Notes: generated by a model not told the origin, from the sequence alone. A stretch of 64,000 nucleotides of DNA from an uncultured Lachnospiraceae bacterium (GCA_902798585.1 CADBXF010000006.1:54659-118658); one strand, 5' to 3'; counted from the first letter of the stretch, positions 1-9,468 are shown. Program-made: numbers and translations.

Positions 1-50
1 ATTCCCCTTTTATTGTTTATAATCGTACCATTCCAAACCGGCCGTCCTTC

Positions 51-1028
51 TCAGATAATCCAGCACCATGCATCATCCTGCTCGAGATCGGTCTTCGAGA
101 TTTCCATCGGCGTCTTGCCGTCGATACCCTTGATTGTCATCTCCTGATTCTTGATGCTCACGCGCGTTCCCGGAGCAATCGGCTTCGTGATGAAGGCGTT
201 ACTTCCGATGACGGAGCCCTTGCCGATAACGGTCTCGCCGCCCAGAATCGAGGCTCCCGCATAGATGACGACATCGTCCTCAATCGTGGGGTGACGACGC
301 TTTCCGCGAAGCTTCTGGCCGCCCTTCGTGGAGAGTGCGCCGAGCGTCACGCCCTGGTAGATTTTTACATTGTCACCGATCAGTGTCGTCTCACCGATGA
401 CGATGCCCGTGCCGTGGTCGATGAAGAAGTTGCGCCCGATGGTCGCGCCGGGATGAATGTCGATACCGGTCTGCCAGTGCGCATGCTCCGTCATGATTCG
501 CGGAATCAGCGGAATCTCCAGTTTGAACAATTCGTGCGCCACACGGTACACGGTGATTGCATACGCGCCCGGATAGCACAAAATGATTTCCTCGCGGAAT
601 TTGGCGGCCGGATCGCCGTCGTAAAATGCCTCCAGGTCTCCCTCCGCATACTCGCGAATGGCCGGGAGCCTGCGGAAGAACGCCACCGTAAGCTTCTCCG
701 CTTCGCCGGCGACATCCGGAGCCTCCGGCGATTTTCCGGCGAAGCGCTCCGAATACGGAAGCGCCCGCGCAATCTGCTTATTCAGGCAGAAAACCGCGTC
801 CTCAATCTGAACGGAGTAATCATTTTCCAAATTATAAAACTTGCGCGAACCGTCGCGGAAGTAGCCCGGATAGATAATCCGGATCAGCTTCTGCAGAACC
901 TCGATAATCACATCCTTCTGCGGCTGACGGAAGAGATCCAGCTTGTCAATGGACCGGTTCTCCTTGTAATCCGCAAGGATGTTTCCGACGATTGCGCCGA
1001 TTTCCCTGTCGATAATTGTATTGTGCAT
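51..1028 (-). CDS. cysE: Serine O-acetyltransferase (EpsC/CysE type)
   Basis: Transfers acetyl from acetyl-CoA to L-serine, the committed cytoplasmic step of cysteine synthesis. The 325-residue protein has an all-helical N-terminal half (about 1-180) and a left-handed beta-helix of hexapeptide repeats (about 185-290). The active-site motif DHGTG is at residues 204-208 and a second conserved histidine is in RRHPTIE around 246. The length and the basic loop GGQKLRGKRRHP fit the longer EpsC-type enzymes. The protein ends in isoleucine, the residue that serine acetyltransferases use to dock into cysteine synthase, but no cysK is nearby. The start is the ATG at 1028, about 50 bp downstream of a sigma-A-type promoter (1076-1105). 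It appears monocistronic. The product class is secure. Confidence 0.95.
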   Translation of the reverse strand: MHNTIIDREIGAIVGNILADYKENRSIDKLDLFRQPQKDVIIEVLQKLIRIIYPGYFRDGSRKFYNLENDYSVQIEDAVFCLNKQIARALPYSERFAGKSPEAPDVAGEAEKLTVAFFRRLPAIREYAEGDLEAFYDGDPAAKFREEIILCYPGAYAITVYRVAHELFKLEIPLIPRIMTEHAHWQTGIDIHPGATIGRNFFIDHGTGIVIGETTLIGDNVKIYQGVTLGALSTKGGQKLRGKRRHPTIEDDVVIYAGASILGGETVIGKGSVIGSNAFITKPIAPGTRVSIKNQEMTIKGIDGKTPMEISKTDLEQDDAWCWII

Positions 1029-1075
1029 AACAGACTCCTTCCCATGAAGCGCAGTCCCGTAAAAAATCCATCCTG

Positions 1076-1105
1076 ATTATACCATCCGCTTCTCCGTAAA
1101 TGCAA
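1076..1105 (-). promoter_or_regulatory. Sigma-A promoter of cysE
   Basis: On the minus strand, -35 TTGCAT (1100-1105), an 18-bp spacer and -10 TATAAT (1076-1081). Transcription would start near 1069, about 40 nt upstream of the cysE start codon. Confidence 0.75.
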
Positions 1106-1143
1106 CAGAATTCGCGGGACATATCGCTTTCCCGGCACCGTAT

Positions 1144-2088
1144 TTACCGCAAGTCGCTTTGAATCACCCCGGCAAGATTTCTGCCGTACTCCTCCGCACC
1201 GAGACAGTTCGGATGCAGATTGTCAATGTAGTATTCGCTGCGATGCGGCACAAGCTTAAAACCGTCGATTACGCGGACATTCGGGTATTTTCCGGCAATG
1301 CGCTTCACCTCCGCGCAAAACCGGAGGAACACCTCGTACTCCTCCGGATGATCCCCGCGCCAAATCGGTGATATAACAGTCACCGGAATCTCCGTCCCGT
1401 AGATTTCCGCAAGTCTCTCGTAATACTCCTCCACCTGCGTCATATCCTTCGTGCCGTATTGGTTCGTGCCGAGTGCCACGATGATTTTCTCCGGCTGATA
1501 GCCGTCCATTTTCATCAGCGAATTTCTGTCGTAAATATATCCGCCGATGCCCTGGTTAATGATATCATAGTTCAAAATACGGTTGGCCACGCTCACATAG
1601 GTGTGCGCCGAACGAAGCGGTCCGTACCCCTGTGTGATGGAGTCGCCGAGCCACAATACCTTCTCCCCCTTCACCGCCGGCGTGATTTCACCGTTCACCG
1701 CAAAATTCTTAATCAAAACCGTGGCGTCCGCCGGCAGATAAATCACCGCCCTCTTGGCGCCCTCCGGCATCGTCCAGGAAATGCTTCCTTCATCCGGCAG
1801 GTCGTGCACATAAGCTATGTCCGCGGCAAGCCCGTCAAGCCACAGTTCGAAGGAATCCTCCGACCCTCTCCAGGCGAATTTGTAATCGAACGAAACCTCC
1901 GTCGCCGTGGTCCCGAATTCTATCGTCTTGGCCGTCGAAGCCATGCACCGGTCGTACCAGAAATCAAACGCTCCCCGGAAATACTCCATTTGCTCCCTGC
2001 TGTACTGAAATGCCTGCAGATAGCCGTCTTCCGTCTCCTCGAAAAAATACGCACCGAAGTAATACTTCCTGAGTTCTTCGTTTGTCAT
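1144..2088 (-). CDS. SGNH/GDSL-family hydrolase with N-terminal beta domain
   Basis: Probable esterase or deacetylase of the SGNH superfamily, 314 residues. The first ~135 residues look like a beta-sandwich of the kind that precedes the catalytic domain in CE2-type carbohydrate esterases. The catalytic half begins at LWLGDSITQGYGP, with the nucleophile serine at about residue 150. It continues with the GTN block at about 206-208 and ends with D-N-L-H-P-N, which places the Asp and His of the triad at about 289 and 292. The start at 2088 is chosen because CAGGAGGAAACGGCG immediately precedes that ATG and the promoter -10 lies at 2119-2124, downstream of the longer in-frame start at 2172. No signal peptide is evident, so it is probably cytoplasmic. 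The substrate is unknown; a sugar or xylan acetyl ester is a guess from the CE2-like layout. Confidence 0.8.
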   Translation of the reverse strand: MTNEELRKYYFGAYFFEETEDGYLQAFQYSREQMEYFRGAFDFWYDRCMASTAKTIEFGTTATEVSFDYKFAWRGSEDSFELWLDGLAADIAYVHDLPDEGSISWTMPEGAKRAVIYLPADATVLIKNFAVNGEITPAVKGEKVLWLGDSITQGYGPLRSAHTYVSVANRILNYDIINQGIGGYIYDRNSLMKMDGYQPEKIIVALGTNQYGTKDMTQVEEYYERLAEIYGTEIPVTVISPIWRGDHPEEYEVFLRFCAEVKRIAGKYPNVRVIDGFKLVPHRSEYYIDNLHPNCLGAEEYGRNLAGVIQSDLR

Positions 2089-2118
2089 CGCCGTTTCCTC
2101 CTGTCGCTCTTTCCGGTC

Positions 2119-2148
2119 ATTATACCACACACGCCTGCCGCTTGTCAT
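2119..2148 (-). promoter_or_regulatory. Promoter of the GDSL hydrolase gene
   Basis: Minus strand -10 TATAAT (2119-2124) with -35 ATGACA (2143-2148) and an 18-bp spacer. It also decides the start of the downstream gene, since the longer open frame begins upstream of it. Confidence 0.65.
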
Positions 2149-2170
2149 CTGAAATCCCCTGCGCAGACAC

Positions 2171-2201
2171 AAAAAAGGAAGCTCCGAATACCGGAGCTTC
2201 C
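2171..2201 (-). terminator. Rho-independent terminator of the sigma/anti-sigma genes
   Basis: Ten-bp perfect stem (2177-2186 with 2192-2201) followed on the minus strand by six T (2171-2176). The stem and its flank to 2217 recur twice near 7086-7193. Confidence 0.85.
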
Positions 2202-2232
2202 TTCAGACCGAAGACAAAAACAATGAAAAAAA

Positions 2233-3213
2233 TTACTCGTTAGGGAAACTGTTCATCCAGTCCGCTGCGATCGCATCGGCGGTTGCCGCGGTCGCTTCGG
2301 AGGCAATGTAATGGATGGTGAGGTGGTACTCCACCTTGTTCTCTGCCCAGATGTACTCCTTGCGGACAACATCTTCGTTTGCCGAACCATCGATGTTCTC
2401 CTCCGTTACGACAACAAACTGGCGATTGTTCTCGGTTACGGTATCGGAGACGAACTCCACTTCCTGCGGTATGTTGGTCATGGTGGTGCCCAGAACTGCT
2501 CTGGGTTCTTCGTTGGCTTCCGTGATGATGTAGTTGTCAAGGTATACGGTTACACCGTCAATCGAATAACACCCTTCGAGCTTCATCCAGCTGAGCAGAT
2601 AGTCCGGCTCCTGTACCGACAAAAGAGCATCCGGTTCTACGGGATCGGATCCGATGGCCTGAACATATGTATAACTCGGTGAGGTGTTCTGTGCGAACTG
2701 CGGAAGAACCATATCTGCATATCCGATATAAGCTGCTGCTTCTGTGGCAGTGTTAAAACTCGTGGAAACGATGAACGGAATCGAGGACGAATCCGGAAGC
2801 GGATCGGAGTACGGTGTGAGCTGATTTCCCGCGCTCAGAATGCGCCAGTTCTCCTTCATCTGTGCGGTGGAGTTCAGAATATCTCCGGTGATTGCCGTGA
2901 TCGGCACACGCATGTCTTCGCTCGGGTAGTACTGCAGCACCGGCATGCCTTCCTCGTCCGTTCCGGTCTCGGCTGTGCCTCCGACGCGGCCGATCCAGCC
3001 TGCGGCGTATGCGGCAACCGTGCCGAGAAGAAGAATCATGCAGGCCGCCAGGAGAATCATCATTTTCCGGCGGGCAGGTCTGCGCGAGGAAGCGACAGCG
3101 TTACGGGTGGCCGTCGCATTGTTAACCGCTGCATTGAGGCGGAGCTGTTCCGTTTCTTTCAGCATGGATTCGCCGGTGTTTCCGATGGCGTCCAGCAACT
3201 GATCTCTATTCAT
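2233..3213 (-). CDS. Single-pass membrane protein, probable anti-sigma factor
   Basis: 326 residues. A cytoplasmic N-terminus of about 50 residues is followed by one membrane segment (about 51-71, MMILLAACMILLLGTVAAY) and a ~250-residue extracellular domain that I cannot assign to a family. The gene start overlaps the end of the ECF sigma gene by 8 bp (3206-3213), so the two are translationally coupled. A cytosolic tail, one membrane helix and an outer sensor domain next to an ECF sigma is the standard layout of a membrane anti-sigma factor. No zinc-binding HxxxCxxC motif is present, so it would not be a ZAS-type anti-sigma; DUF4179-like clostridial anti-sigmas are a better comparison. Function is inferred from context and topology rather than from a recognised domain. 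Confidence 0.65.
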   Translation of the reverse strand: MNRDQLLDAIGNTGESMLKETEQLRLNAAVNNATATRNAVASSRRPARRKMMILLAACMILLLGTVAAYAAGWIGRVGGTAETGTDEEGMPVLQYYPSEDMRVPITAITGDILNSTAQMKENWRILSAGNQLTPYSDPLPDSSSIPFIVSTSFNTATEAAAYIGYADMVLPQFAQNTSPSYTYVQAIGSDPVEPDALLSVQEPDYLLSWMKLEGCYSIDGVTVYLDNYIITEANEEPRAVLGTTMTNIPQEVEFVSDTVTENNRQFVVVTEENIDGSANEDVVRKEYIWAENKVEYHLTIHYIASEATAATADAIAADWMNSFPNE

Positions 3214-3766
3214 ATAAGCCCTCCTTTGTCAAAAACTTCTTGAGTTTCCGGCGCGTGCGGTGGAGCATACTCTTGGCCTTCGAATCGCTCATTCCGCAGT
3301 ATGCGGCCGTGTCCTTGAGGGAGTCAAAGTAGAAATATCTTCCGAGGAACAGGTGTCTGGCGTCCGCCGGCAAATCCCGAAGAAACCGGGCCATTGCCTC
3401 TTTCAAGAGGTCGTCCTTCGAAGCGTCTTCCGCTGCAGCGGGATCTTCGATGACATCGCCGAGTTCTTCGTAGGAAACCGCGTATTCCGTCCCCTGACGC
3501 TTCTGCCGCTGCCGATACCGCAGCCGGTCGATTGCCTTCTGTCTCGCAATCTTGATGAGATAGGCGGAGAGGACTTCCGGCCGGTAGTCGGGCATGGAAT
3601 TCCAGACGGTGTAGTACGTGTCACTCACGCACTCCTCCGCGTCCTGCTCATCCCCCACGATCTGCATCGCAACCTTCATCAGGTAGTTTTGATACCGATT
3701 CATGGTCTCCTGAATCGCCCGCTCATCCCGCTTGAAATACAATTCAACAATCTCCGCGTCAGTCAT
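3206..3766 (-). CDS. ECF-type RNA polymerase sigma factor
   Basis: 186 residues, normal for a group 4 (extracytoplasmic function) sigma factor, which directs RNA polymerase to a small regulon. Region 2 is visible at about 20-60 (NYLMKVAMQIVGDEQDAEEC, then TYYTVW). Region 4 lies at about 125-180 (DLPADARHLFLGRYFYF, then SDSKAKSMLHRTRRKLKKF), separated by a charged linker. The start at 3766 is preferred because AAGGGGAAC precedes it, whereas the open frame further upstream runs almost into the insertion sequence. It overlaps the putative anti-sigma gene by 8 bp. A possible autoregulatory ECF -35 (TGCAACC, minus strand, 3832-3838) remains on the sigma side of the IS element. Confidence 0.9.
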   Translation of the reverse strand: MTDAEIVELYFKRDERAIQETMNRYQNYLMKVAMQIVGDEQDAEECVSDTYYTVWNSMPDYRPEVLSAYLIKIARQKAIDRLRYRQRQKRQGTEYAVSYEELGDVIEDPAAAEDASKDDLLKEAMARFLRDLPADARHLFLGRYFYFDSLKDTAAYCGMSDSKAKSMLHRTRRKLKKFLTKEGLYE

Positions 3767-3876
3767 GCTGTTCCCCTTTTTCGTGAAAGTATTTCCTTCC
3801 CTCACCCTATCATCCGACAATCCGAGTTCACGGTTGCATTTGCCAAAAAAAATGTCCGAAATTTTTAAAAAGTTGA

Positions 3877-3901
3877 TGATATGTACCCAGTTTCCTGGAC
3901 A
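3877..3901. repeat. IS left terminal inverted repeat
   Basis: 25-bp terminal repeat, reading inward from TGATATGTACCC; pairs with 5330-5354 with three mismatches. Confidence 0.9.
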
Positions 3902-3921
3902 CATTGATTTATGATCGAGGC

Positions 3922-4716
3922 TTAACTAGTGGATGCCATTCTGTATTTTACAGGTGGCATCCACTTTGTTTTTGCCTGGATGCGCTCATTATTGTAATAG
4001 TTAATGTATTCGGACATTGCTGCGGAAAACTCCTCAAAAGACCGGTAGTCCTTCTCACACCCATAAAACATCTCATTCTTTAGTCTCCCGAAGAAGGTCT
4101 CCATGATACTGTTATCATAACAGTTTCCTTTTCTGGACATGGATTGTATGATGCCTTTCTTTTTGATCTCATTTCTGAAGTAGACATGTTGATACTGCCA
4201 TCCCTGGTCGGAGTGGAAAATCAGCCCGTTCAGTGAGGAAAACCTGTTCAGTCCTTTCTCAAGCATCCGTCGAATCTGTTCCATGTTTGGACTCTGTGAA
4301 AGATCATAAGAGATGACCTCGTTCGTGTGCATGTCTAGAATCGGGGAGAGATAGCATTTTCCCCAGGAAAAACTGAACTGGGAGATGTCCGTCGTCCACT
4401 TCTCGAGGGGCATTGTCGTGCTGAAGTCTCTGTTGATGAGATTGTCCGCTACCTTTCCCACCTCTCCCTGATAGGAATGATACTTTTCTTTCGGACATTT
4501 TCCCTTCAGTCCCATGCAGTGCATCAGTCGCTGTACCCTCTTGTGGTTTGCGTTATAGCCCCTGTTGGCCAGTTCATGAAGGACTCTGCGCACACCATAA
4601 CGTCCCTTATGGTGTTCAAAGATCTCCCTGATCATGTCTGCCAGCTCTTCATTTCTTTTGGCGACGGCGTCTTCTTTTGAGAGCTCATAGTAGTATGTGG
4701 ATCTCGAAAGGCCCAT
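3922..4716 (-). CDS. IS3-family transposase OrfB (DDE integrase core)
   Basis: 264 residues from the first ATG. It contains the HTH_21-like segment (about 25-70) and the rve integrase core. The DDE residues are visible in WTTDISQF, FHSDQGWQYQ and NCYDNSIMETFFGRLKNE. The reading frame stays open upstream of the ATG, with sense codons (EKAAIVKELREAGYQLKYLL) back to a short run of five A followed by G near 4776-4781. OrfB is therefore probably made mainly as an OrfAB fusion by a -1 ribosomal frameshift, as in other IS3 elements. The run GCGAAAAAG is one A short of the canonical A-AAA-AAG heptamer, so the exact slip site is not certain. Confidence 0.93.
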   Translation of the reverse strand: MGLSRSTYYYELSKEDAVAKRNEELADMIREIFEHHKGRYGVRRVLHELANRGYNANHKRVQRLMHCMGLKGKCPKEKYHSYQGEVGKVADNLINRDFSTTMPLEKWTTDISQFSFSWGKCYLSPILDMHTNEVISYDLSQSPNMEQIRRMLEKGLNRFSSLNGLIFHSDQGWQYQHVYFRNEIKKKGIIQSMSRKGNCYDNSIMETFFGRLKNEMFYGCEKDYRSFEEFSAAMSEYINYYNNERIQAKTKWMPPVKYRMASTS

Positions 4717-4733
4717 TGCTTTAAGAAGATATT

Positions 4734-5306
4734 TCAGCTGATATCCGGCTTCTCTGAGTTCTTTGACGATCGCTGCTTTTTCGCCTTGAGCCGCGCAGCT
4801 TCCTTTTCTTCTCTCAAGGCAATCTCTTTTTTTATCACTTCGATCTCTGCTTTAATGTATGCATTCTCTGCTCTCAACCGCACGAGTTCTTCATACTCGG
4901 ATTCATCAAGCTTTCTCGGATTGTTGTAGTTGAGTTTCTTCATCGGGGTCTCCTTTGGAGTTCGTCCTGCCTTCAAGTTTACAAGACCATTATACCCCTC
5001 ATTTTTATATTTGCGAACCCATTGATATAACAATCCACTTTGGATTCCCGCATCAATAGCCACCGATGTGATGGATGCTCCGGCAAGCGCCTTGGATACC
5101 AGTTCCAGGCGATCTTCGGGCGTCCACTTCTTATTCTTCCCTTTGTGCCTCAATACATCCGGACCATTTGCTTCTTCCATACGGACCCATTCCCGAATCT
5201 TGTTATGGAAATGTTCTGGATCCTTTATTCCTTTCGGAGTCACTGGCCACTTACCTTCCCTGTACATTTCGACACATTTCCGCTTGTACTCGTAACTGTA
5301 ACGCAT
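4734..5306 (-). CDS. IS3-family transposase OrfA (helix-turn-helix)
   Basis: 190 residues. The N-terminal half carries the DNA-binding HTH typical of IS3/IS150 OrfA, which recognises the element ends. The C-terminal part (about 145-180) is a Glu/Lys-rich leucine-zipper-like coiled coil (LVRLRAENAYIKAEIEVIKK) used for multimerisation. The start at 5306 has AAGGAGGG just upstream. The frame ends 17 bp before the first OrfB ATG, and OrfB continues in the -1 frame upstream of that ATG, consistent with production of an OrfAB transposase by frameshifting. Confidence 0.92.
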   Translation of the reverse strand: MRYSYEYKRKCVEMYREGKWPVTPKGIKDPEHFHNKIREWVRMEEANGPDVLRHKGKNKKWTPEDRLELVSKALAGASITSVAIDAGIQSGLLYQWVRKYKNEGYNGLVNLKAGRTPKETPMKKLNYNNPRKLDESEYEELVRLRAENAYIKAEIEVIKKEIALREEKEAARLKAKKQRSSKNSEKPDIS

Positions 5307-5329
5307 AAAAATATACCCTCCTTACTGGT

Positions 5330-5354
5330 TGTCCAGTAAAGAGGGTACATATCA
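5330..5354. repeat. IS right terminal inverted repeat
   Basis: 25-bp terminal repeat; its reverse complement starts TGATATGTACCC like the left end. The TTGA target duplication follows at 5355-5358. Confidence 0.9.
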
Positions 5355-5384
5355 TTGATCTTCCTGCGTTATTATACCACACAG

Positions 5385-5414
5385 AAAAAAGCGGCCGTAA
5401 AATTTTACGACCGC
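5385..5414 (-). terminator. Terminator of the serpin gene
   Basis: 24-bp near-palindrome (5391-5414) followed on the minus strand by six T (5385-5390), directly downstream of the serpin stop codon. Confidence 0.85.
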
Positions 5415-5428
5415 AATCTCTGCTTTTG

Positions 5429-6856
5429 TCATCCTTCGTATGTCCCGATGAAAATCGGCAATCCTTCGGAATCCACAATCATATACACAAACGGGCGATC
5501 AAGTATGACACACGGGGGCCCGCTTTTCCATTCGCTGATAACAGCTGTCGAAGCCGCTGCCTGGGTTCCCTTCGCATCCACACTGATATGCGTCTTATGG
5601 ATTACCGAGCTCACGTAAATGTCATCCTCCGGTTCTCCAATCATTCGCGAAAGGTCCGCTTTCTCGTCAAATACATCCGTCACACCGAGCTTTTTCAACA
5701 CGTCGACGAGATCGAGGCCGTAATCACTCTCATACTTCGGCATGTAAACATCGCACATTATGTCATACTTGTTGTCTATCAGTGAACGAATGCTCTCCGG
5801 TGACAGTGAGGCCAGGAGCTGATCAAGGCTTACTTCTTCGACATCCCGCTTCGGAACCAGTGCGATGTACGAAAACGCTCCGCCCTTATACGTCTTGATA
5901 AAACCGGTTGCGAGTCTGTTTTCCAAATACCCGTCGGCCACGTCTCCCTGCATCATATCGACAGTCACGGTTGTGCCGTCCGCTTTATAGAAGGAAGCGT
6001 CTCTGGTCAGCGTATCGTCAAACTCCTCTTGCCACTTGGCGTCGAATGTGATTGCATTCAAAAGAATCGTGGCGGTCAGCGGCGGTAACTCCTTGAGGAG
6101 TTGATCAATCATGTTCATCGTCTTGGCTTTCACCCAGCCGTTGACGTCCCTCACAGTGGAATCATCCATCGGCGCTGAAAAGAAACCGGCCTTGAAATAC
6201 TGCGCGCAAATGTCCAGAAAGTCTTTGTGCACATCCGACTCCATGCCTTCATGAATCCAGACGGAATTCGCATTTGCGAGCAAGGTGTCGCTTGAATTAC
6301 GGAACGCTTCGAGTTCCTCAAGCCACCCGGCCAGATAGGCATTGCGCTCCTCCGCGGTCAAGCCGAGCAATTCATCGAGCTGTGCTAACGTCTCTCCGTC
6401 GACACCGTCAGCCAGCATGCATAGCGCCACATATACGGAAAATGGGGATATCATCCTCGACTCGCCCTTTGGAAGCTGCGCGAACAGTTTGTATGCAAAT
6501 GTCTCGTATGCCGTGCGCATGGTGTCGTCCATCGTCTTGGTTTCTACAGGCTCGGCGGAGGAACTCACAGTCAGTTCCTCTGAGGTTTCCAATTCCAACG
6601 GAATGTCGGTCGGCGTGGGCTCGGCCGGTGCGGGTTCCGTTGGCGTGGGTGTTGTGTTCGTATCGCCGGGCGTGGGTGTCTTGTTGCTCGTTTCCCCCGG
6701 AGTAACGGTTGTCTTTACGGTTTTGTTGTCCGTGTTGTCCGTTCCCGGGTTCTTCCGAAGCAACCCGGATTTCCAGACGCCGAATCCGAGCAAAGCTACG
6801 CAGCACACTGCGCACACCGAAATCAGAACCCTCATTTTTACAGCAGAATTCTTCAT
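5429..6856 (-). CDS. Membrane-anchored serpin (serine protease inhibitor)
   Basis: 475 residues. An N-terminal membrane anchor (about 8-27) is followed by a Thr/Pro/Glu-rich stalk (about 35-90) and a full serpin domain (about 105-475), so the inhibitor is probably displayed outside the cell. The reactive centre loop is intact. The hinge GTQAAASTA starts at about residue 430, and it aligns without gaps to human antitrypsin through to the shutter-side motif DRPFVY. This alignment puts Lys444-Ser445 at P1-P1' (W at P2), predicting a trypsin-like target. The small-residue hinge indicates an inhibitory rather than a storage-type serpin. The start at 6856 has AAGGGGGATT upstream. It is monocistronic, with a strong terminator at 5385-5414. 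Serpins are uncommon in bacteria and are usually read as defence against host or competitor proteases. Confidence 0.93.
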   Translation of the reverse strand: MKNSAVKMRVLISVCAVCCVALLGFGVWKSGLLRKNPGTDNTDNKTVKTTVTPGETSNKTPTPGDTNTTPTPTEPAPAEPTPTDIPLELETSEELTVSSSAEPVETKTMDDTMRTAYETFAYKLFAQLPKGESRMISPFSVYVALCMLADGVDGETLAQLDELLGLTAEERNAYLAGWLEELEAFRNSSDTLLANANSVWIHEGMESDVHKDFLDICAQYFKAGFFSAPMDDSTVRDVNGWVKAKTMNMIDQLLKELPPLTATILLNAITFDAKWQEEFDDTLTRDASFYKADGTTVTVDMMQGDVADGYLENRLATGFIKTYKGGAFSYIALVPKRDVEEVSLDQLLASLSPESIRSLIDNKYDIMCDVYMPKYESDYGLDLVDVLKKLGVTDVFDEKADLSRMIGEPEDDIYVSSVIHKTHISVDAKGTQAAASTAVISEWKSGPPCVILDRPFVYMIVDSEGLPIFIGTYEG

Positions 6857-7014
6857 ATGTTAATCCCCCTTTTTCAGTGGTCACAGATCATCCCGCCGGC
6901 AGGGTTCTCTGTGCGCTGCCAATCCTTTGTGGGTTTAACATAAAACCGGAACCTAAAATACAATTTAAAAATTCCTAAAAAATCCACATGTTTTCCACGC
7001 ATTTTCCGAAAAAA

Positions 7015-7041
7015 GAAAAAAGCGCGGGATTGCTCCCGCGC
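7015..7041 (-). terminator. Secondary terminator downstream of gdhA
   Basis: Eight-bp stem GCGCGGGA/TCCCGCGC (7022-7029, 7034-7041) followed on the minus strand by a T-rich run (TTTTTTCTTTT). Confidence 0.7.
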
Positions 7042-7049
7042 CGCAGAGT

Positions 7050-7092
7050 GAAGACAAAGTCCGAGGCGAGAACCGCCTCGGACTTTGTCTTC
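7050..7092. repeat. 19-bp perfect inverted repeat
   Basis: Arms 7050-7068 and 7074-7092 are exact complements around a 5-nt loop. There is no T-run on either side, so this is not a simple terminator. Part of the right arm matches 2204-2217. Confidence 0.8.
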
Positions 7093-7156
7093 GGTCTGAA
7101 AGGAAGCTCCGGTATCCGGGGCTTCCTGAGCAGCGTCGGCTTGCCTCCTCCGGGCA

Positions 7157-7188
7157 CAAAAAAGGAAGCCCCGAATATCGGAGCTTCC
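7157..7188 (-). terminator. Primary terminator of gdhA
   Basis: Ten-bp stem with one wobble (7164-7173 with 7179-7188) and a six-T run on the minus strand. Nearly identical to the terminator at 2171-2201, including its flanks. Confidence 0.85.
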
Positions 7189-7212
7189 TTCAATAATCTT
7201 GCGGTTAGGCGA

Positions 7213-8658
<1,446 letters not shown>

Positions 8659-8669
8659 TCACGGTTCTG

Positions 8670-8698
8670 ATTATACTCAAAACAATTCACGATTGCAA
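8670..8698 (-). promoter_or_regulatory. Sigma-A promoter of gdhA
   Basis: -35 TTGCAA (8693-8698), 17-bp spacer, -10 TATAAT (8670-8675) on the minus strand; leader of about 105 nt. Confidence 0.8.
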
Positions 8699-8780
8699 TA
8701 GGAAAACGCAAATTTTGTATTTTTGTATACAAAGAAACAAACTGCCCTCGATTTTTCGCCGTTTCGCCTGAAACAGGCGT

Positions 8781-9452
8781 TTATTTTCCCCTTCCGGAGC
8801 GCTCGAATTCCTCGGCGGAGACAAGCGACTGCACGAACTCCTGATGCTTGCAGTACCACACTCCGACGCCGCCTGCGGCGCCGAGCACAAGCCCGGCAAT
8901 CACCATCCAAAGTCCCGCGGTCATCAATCCGCTGTAATCCTTCGGCTCAACAGGCTCCACATAATATGCGGAGAGAAACATCTCATCGTAATCCTGCTGT
9001 CCGTTCGGATCCATCTCGTGAATCTGCGCAAACAGCATCTGCAGCGATTCCCTCACGGCGCCCCCGGTTCTCTCCAATGTACCGCGGATGCGAAGCTTCT
9101 CTGCGGAGCTTCCCTCCGCCAGAGCATCATATTTCGCAAAATTCTCTTCAGGAACGCACACCAACACAAACCGCTGCGGCTTTTCGCAAATCACAACGGG
9201 ATAATAGCGGTACGATTTGCCTTCGCCGTCATCCGTTGCCTCCACCTCGTAGATGCTCCGCATCGCGCGCGTGGTCTCCATCGTACAATAACGGCCTTCC
9301 CACATTTTCGCATCGCCGGGAGCGTTCAGGTTCAGCGGCGCCGAATCGAACTCGTCCGAGAGATGGTTGGTCCGCAGACAGATGATTATGCCTACGAGTG
9401 CGGTCAGTCCCGAAACTACCGCTAAGATGATGCAGAGTTTCTTAAGGTTCAT
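8781..9452 (-). CDS. Two-helix membrane protein, function unknown
   Basis: 223 residues, not recognised as a named family. An N-terminal membrane helix (about 5-28, LCIILAVVSGLTALVGIIIC) and a second near the C-terminus (about 180-205, TAGLWMVIAGLVLGAAGGVG) enclose a ~140-residue domain, presumably extracellular. A short basic tail follows the second helix. The start at 9452 is chosen over the longer frame because AAGGAGAG lies upstream and because it avoids overlap with the preceding gene, which ends at 9469. The next gene upstream encodes a protein of the same layout (helix, ~140-residue loop, helix, cytosolic tail), and the two look like distant paralogues in one operon. Confidence 0.6.
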   Translation of the reverse strand: MNLKKLCIILAVVSGLTALVGIIICLRTNHLSDEFDSAPLNLNAPGDAKMWEGRYCTMETTRAMRSIYEVEATDDGEGKSYRYYPVVICEKPQRFVLVCVPEENFAKYDALAEGSSAEKLRIRGTLERTGGAVRESLQMLFAQIHEMDPNGQQDYDEMFLSAYYVEPVEPKDYSGLMTAGLWMVIAGLVLGAAGGVGVWYCKHQEFVQSLVSAEEFERSGRGK

Positions 9453-9468
9453 GCGATTTCTTCTCTCC

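Larger units (their letters stand above)
3873..5358. mobile_element. IS3-family insertion sequence with 4-bp target duplication
   Basis: Complete element at 3877-5354 (1478 bp). The ends are 25-bp imperfect inverted repeats that both begin TGATATGTACCC and end CTGGACA (3877-3901 and 5330-5354, three mismatches). They are flanked by the direct repeat TTGA at 3873-3876 and 5355-5358. Inside are orfA (4734-5306) and orfB (3922-4716) on the minus strand, in the -1 relation expected of IS3 elements. Both frames and both ends are intact, so the copy is recent and potentially active. It sits 110 bp upstream of the ECF sigma start codon and separates the sigma operon from the serpin terminator. Confidence 0.95.
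6857..7212. other. Gene-free interval with four successive hairpins
   Basis: No convincing coding frame. From 7022 to 7188 there are four strong hairpins in a row: 7022-7041, 7050-7092 (19-bp perfect stem, 5-nt loop), 7102-7126 and 7164-7188. Those with T-runs face the minus strand, downstream of gdhA. The rest (6857-7010) is A/T-rich and should hold the serpin promoter, which I could not place confidently. Confidence 0.8.
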
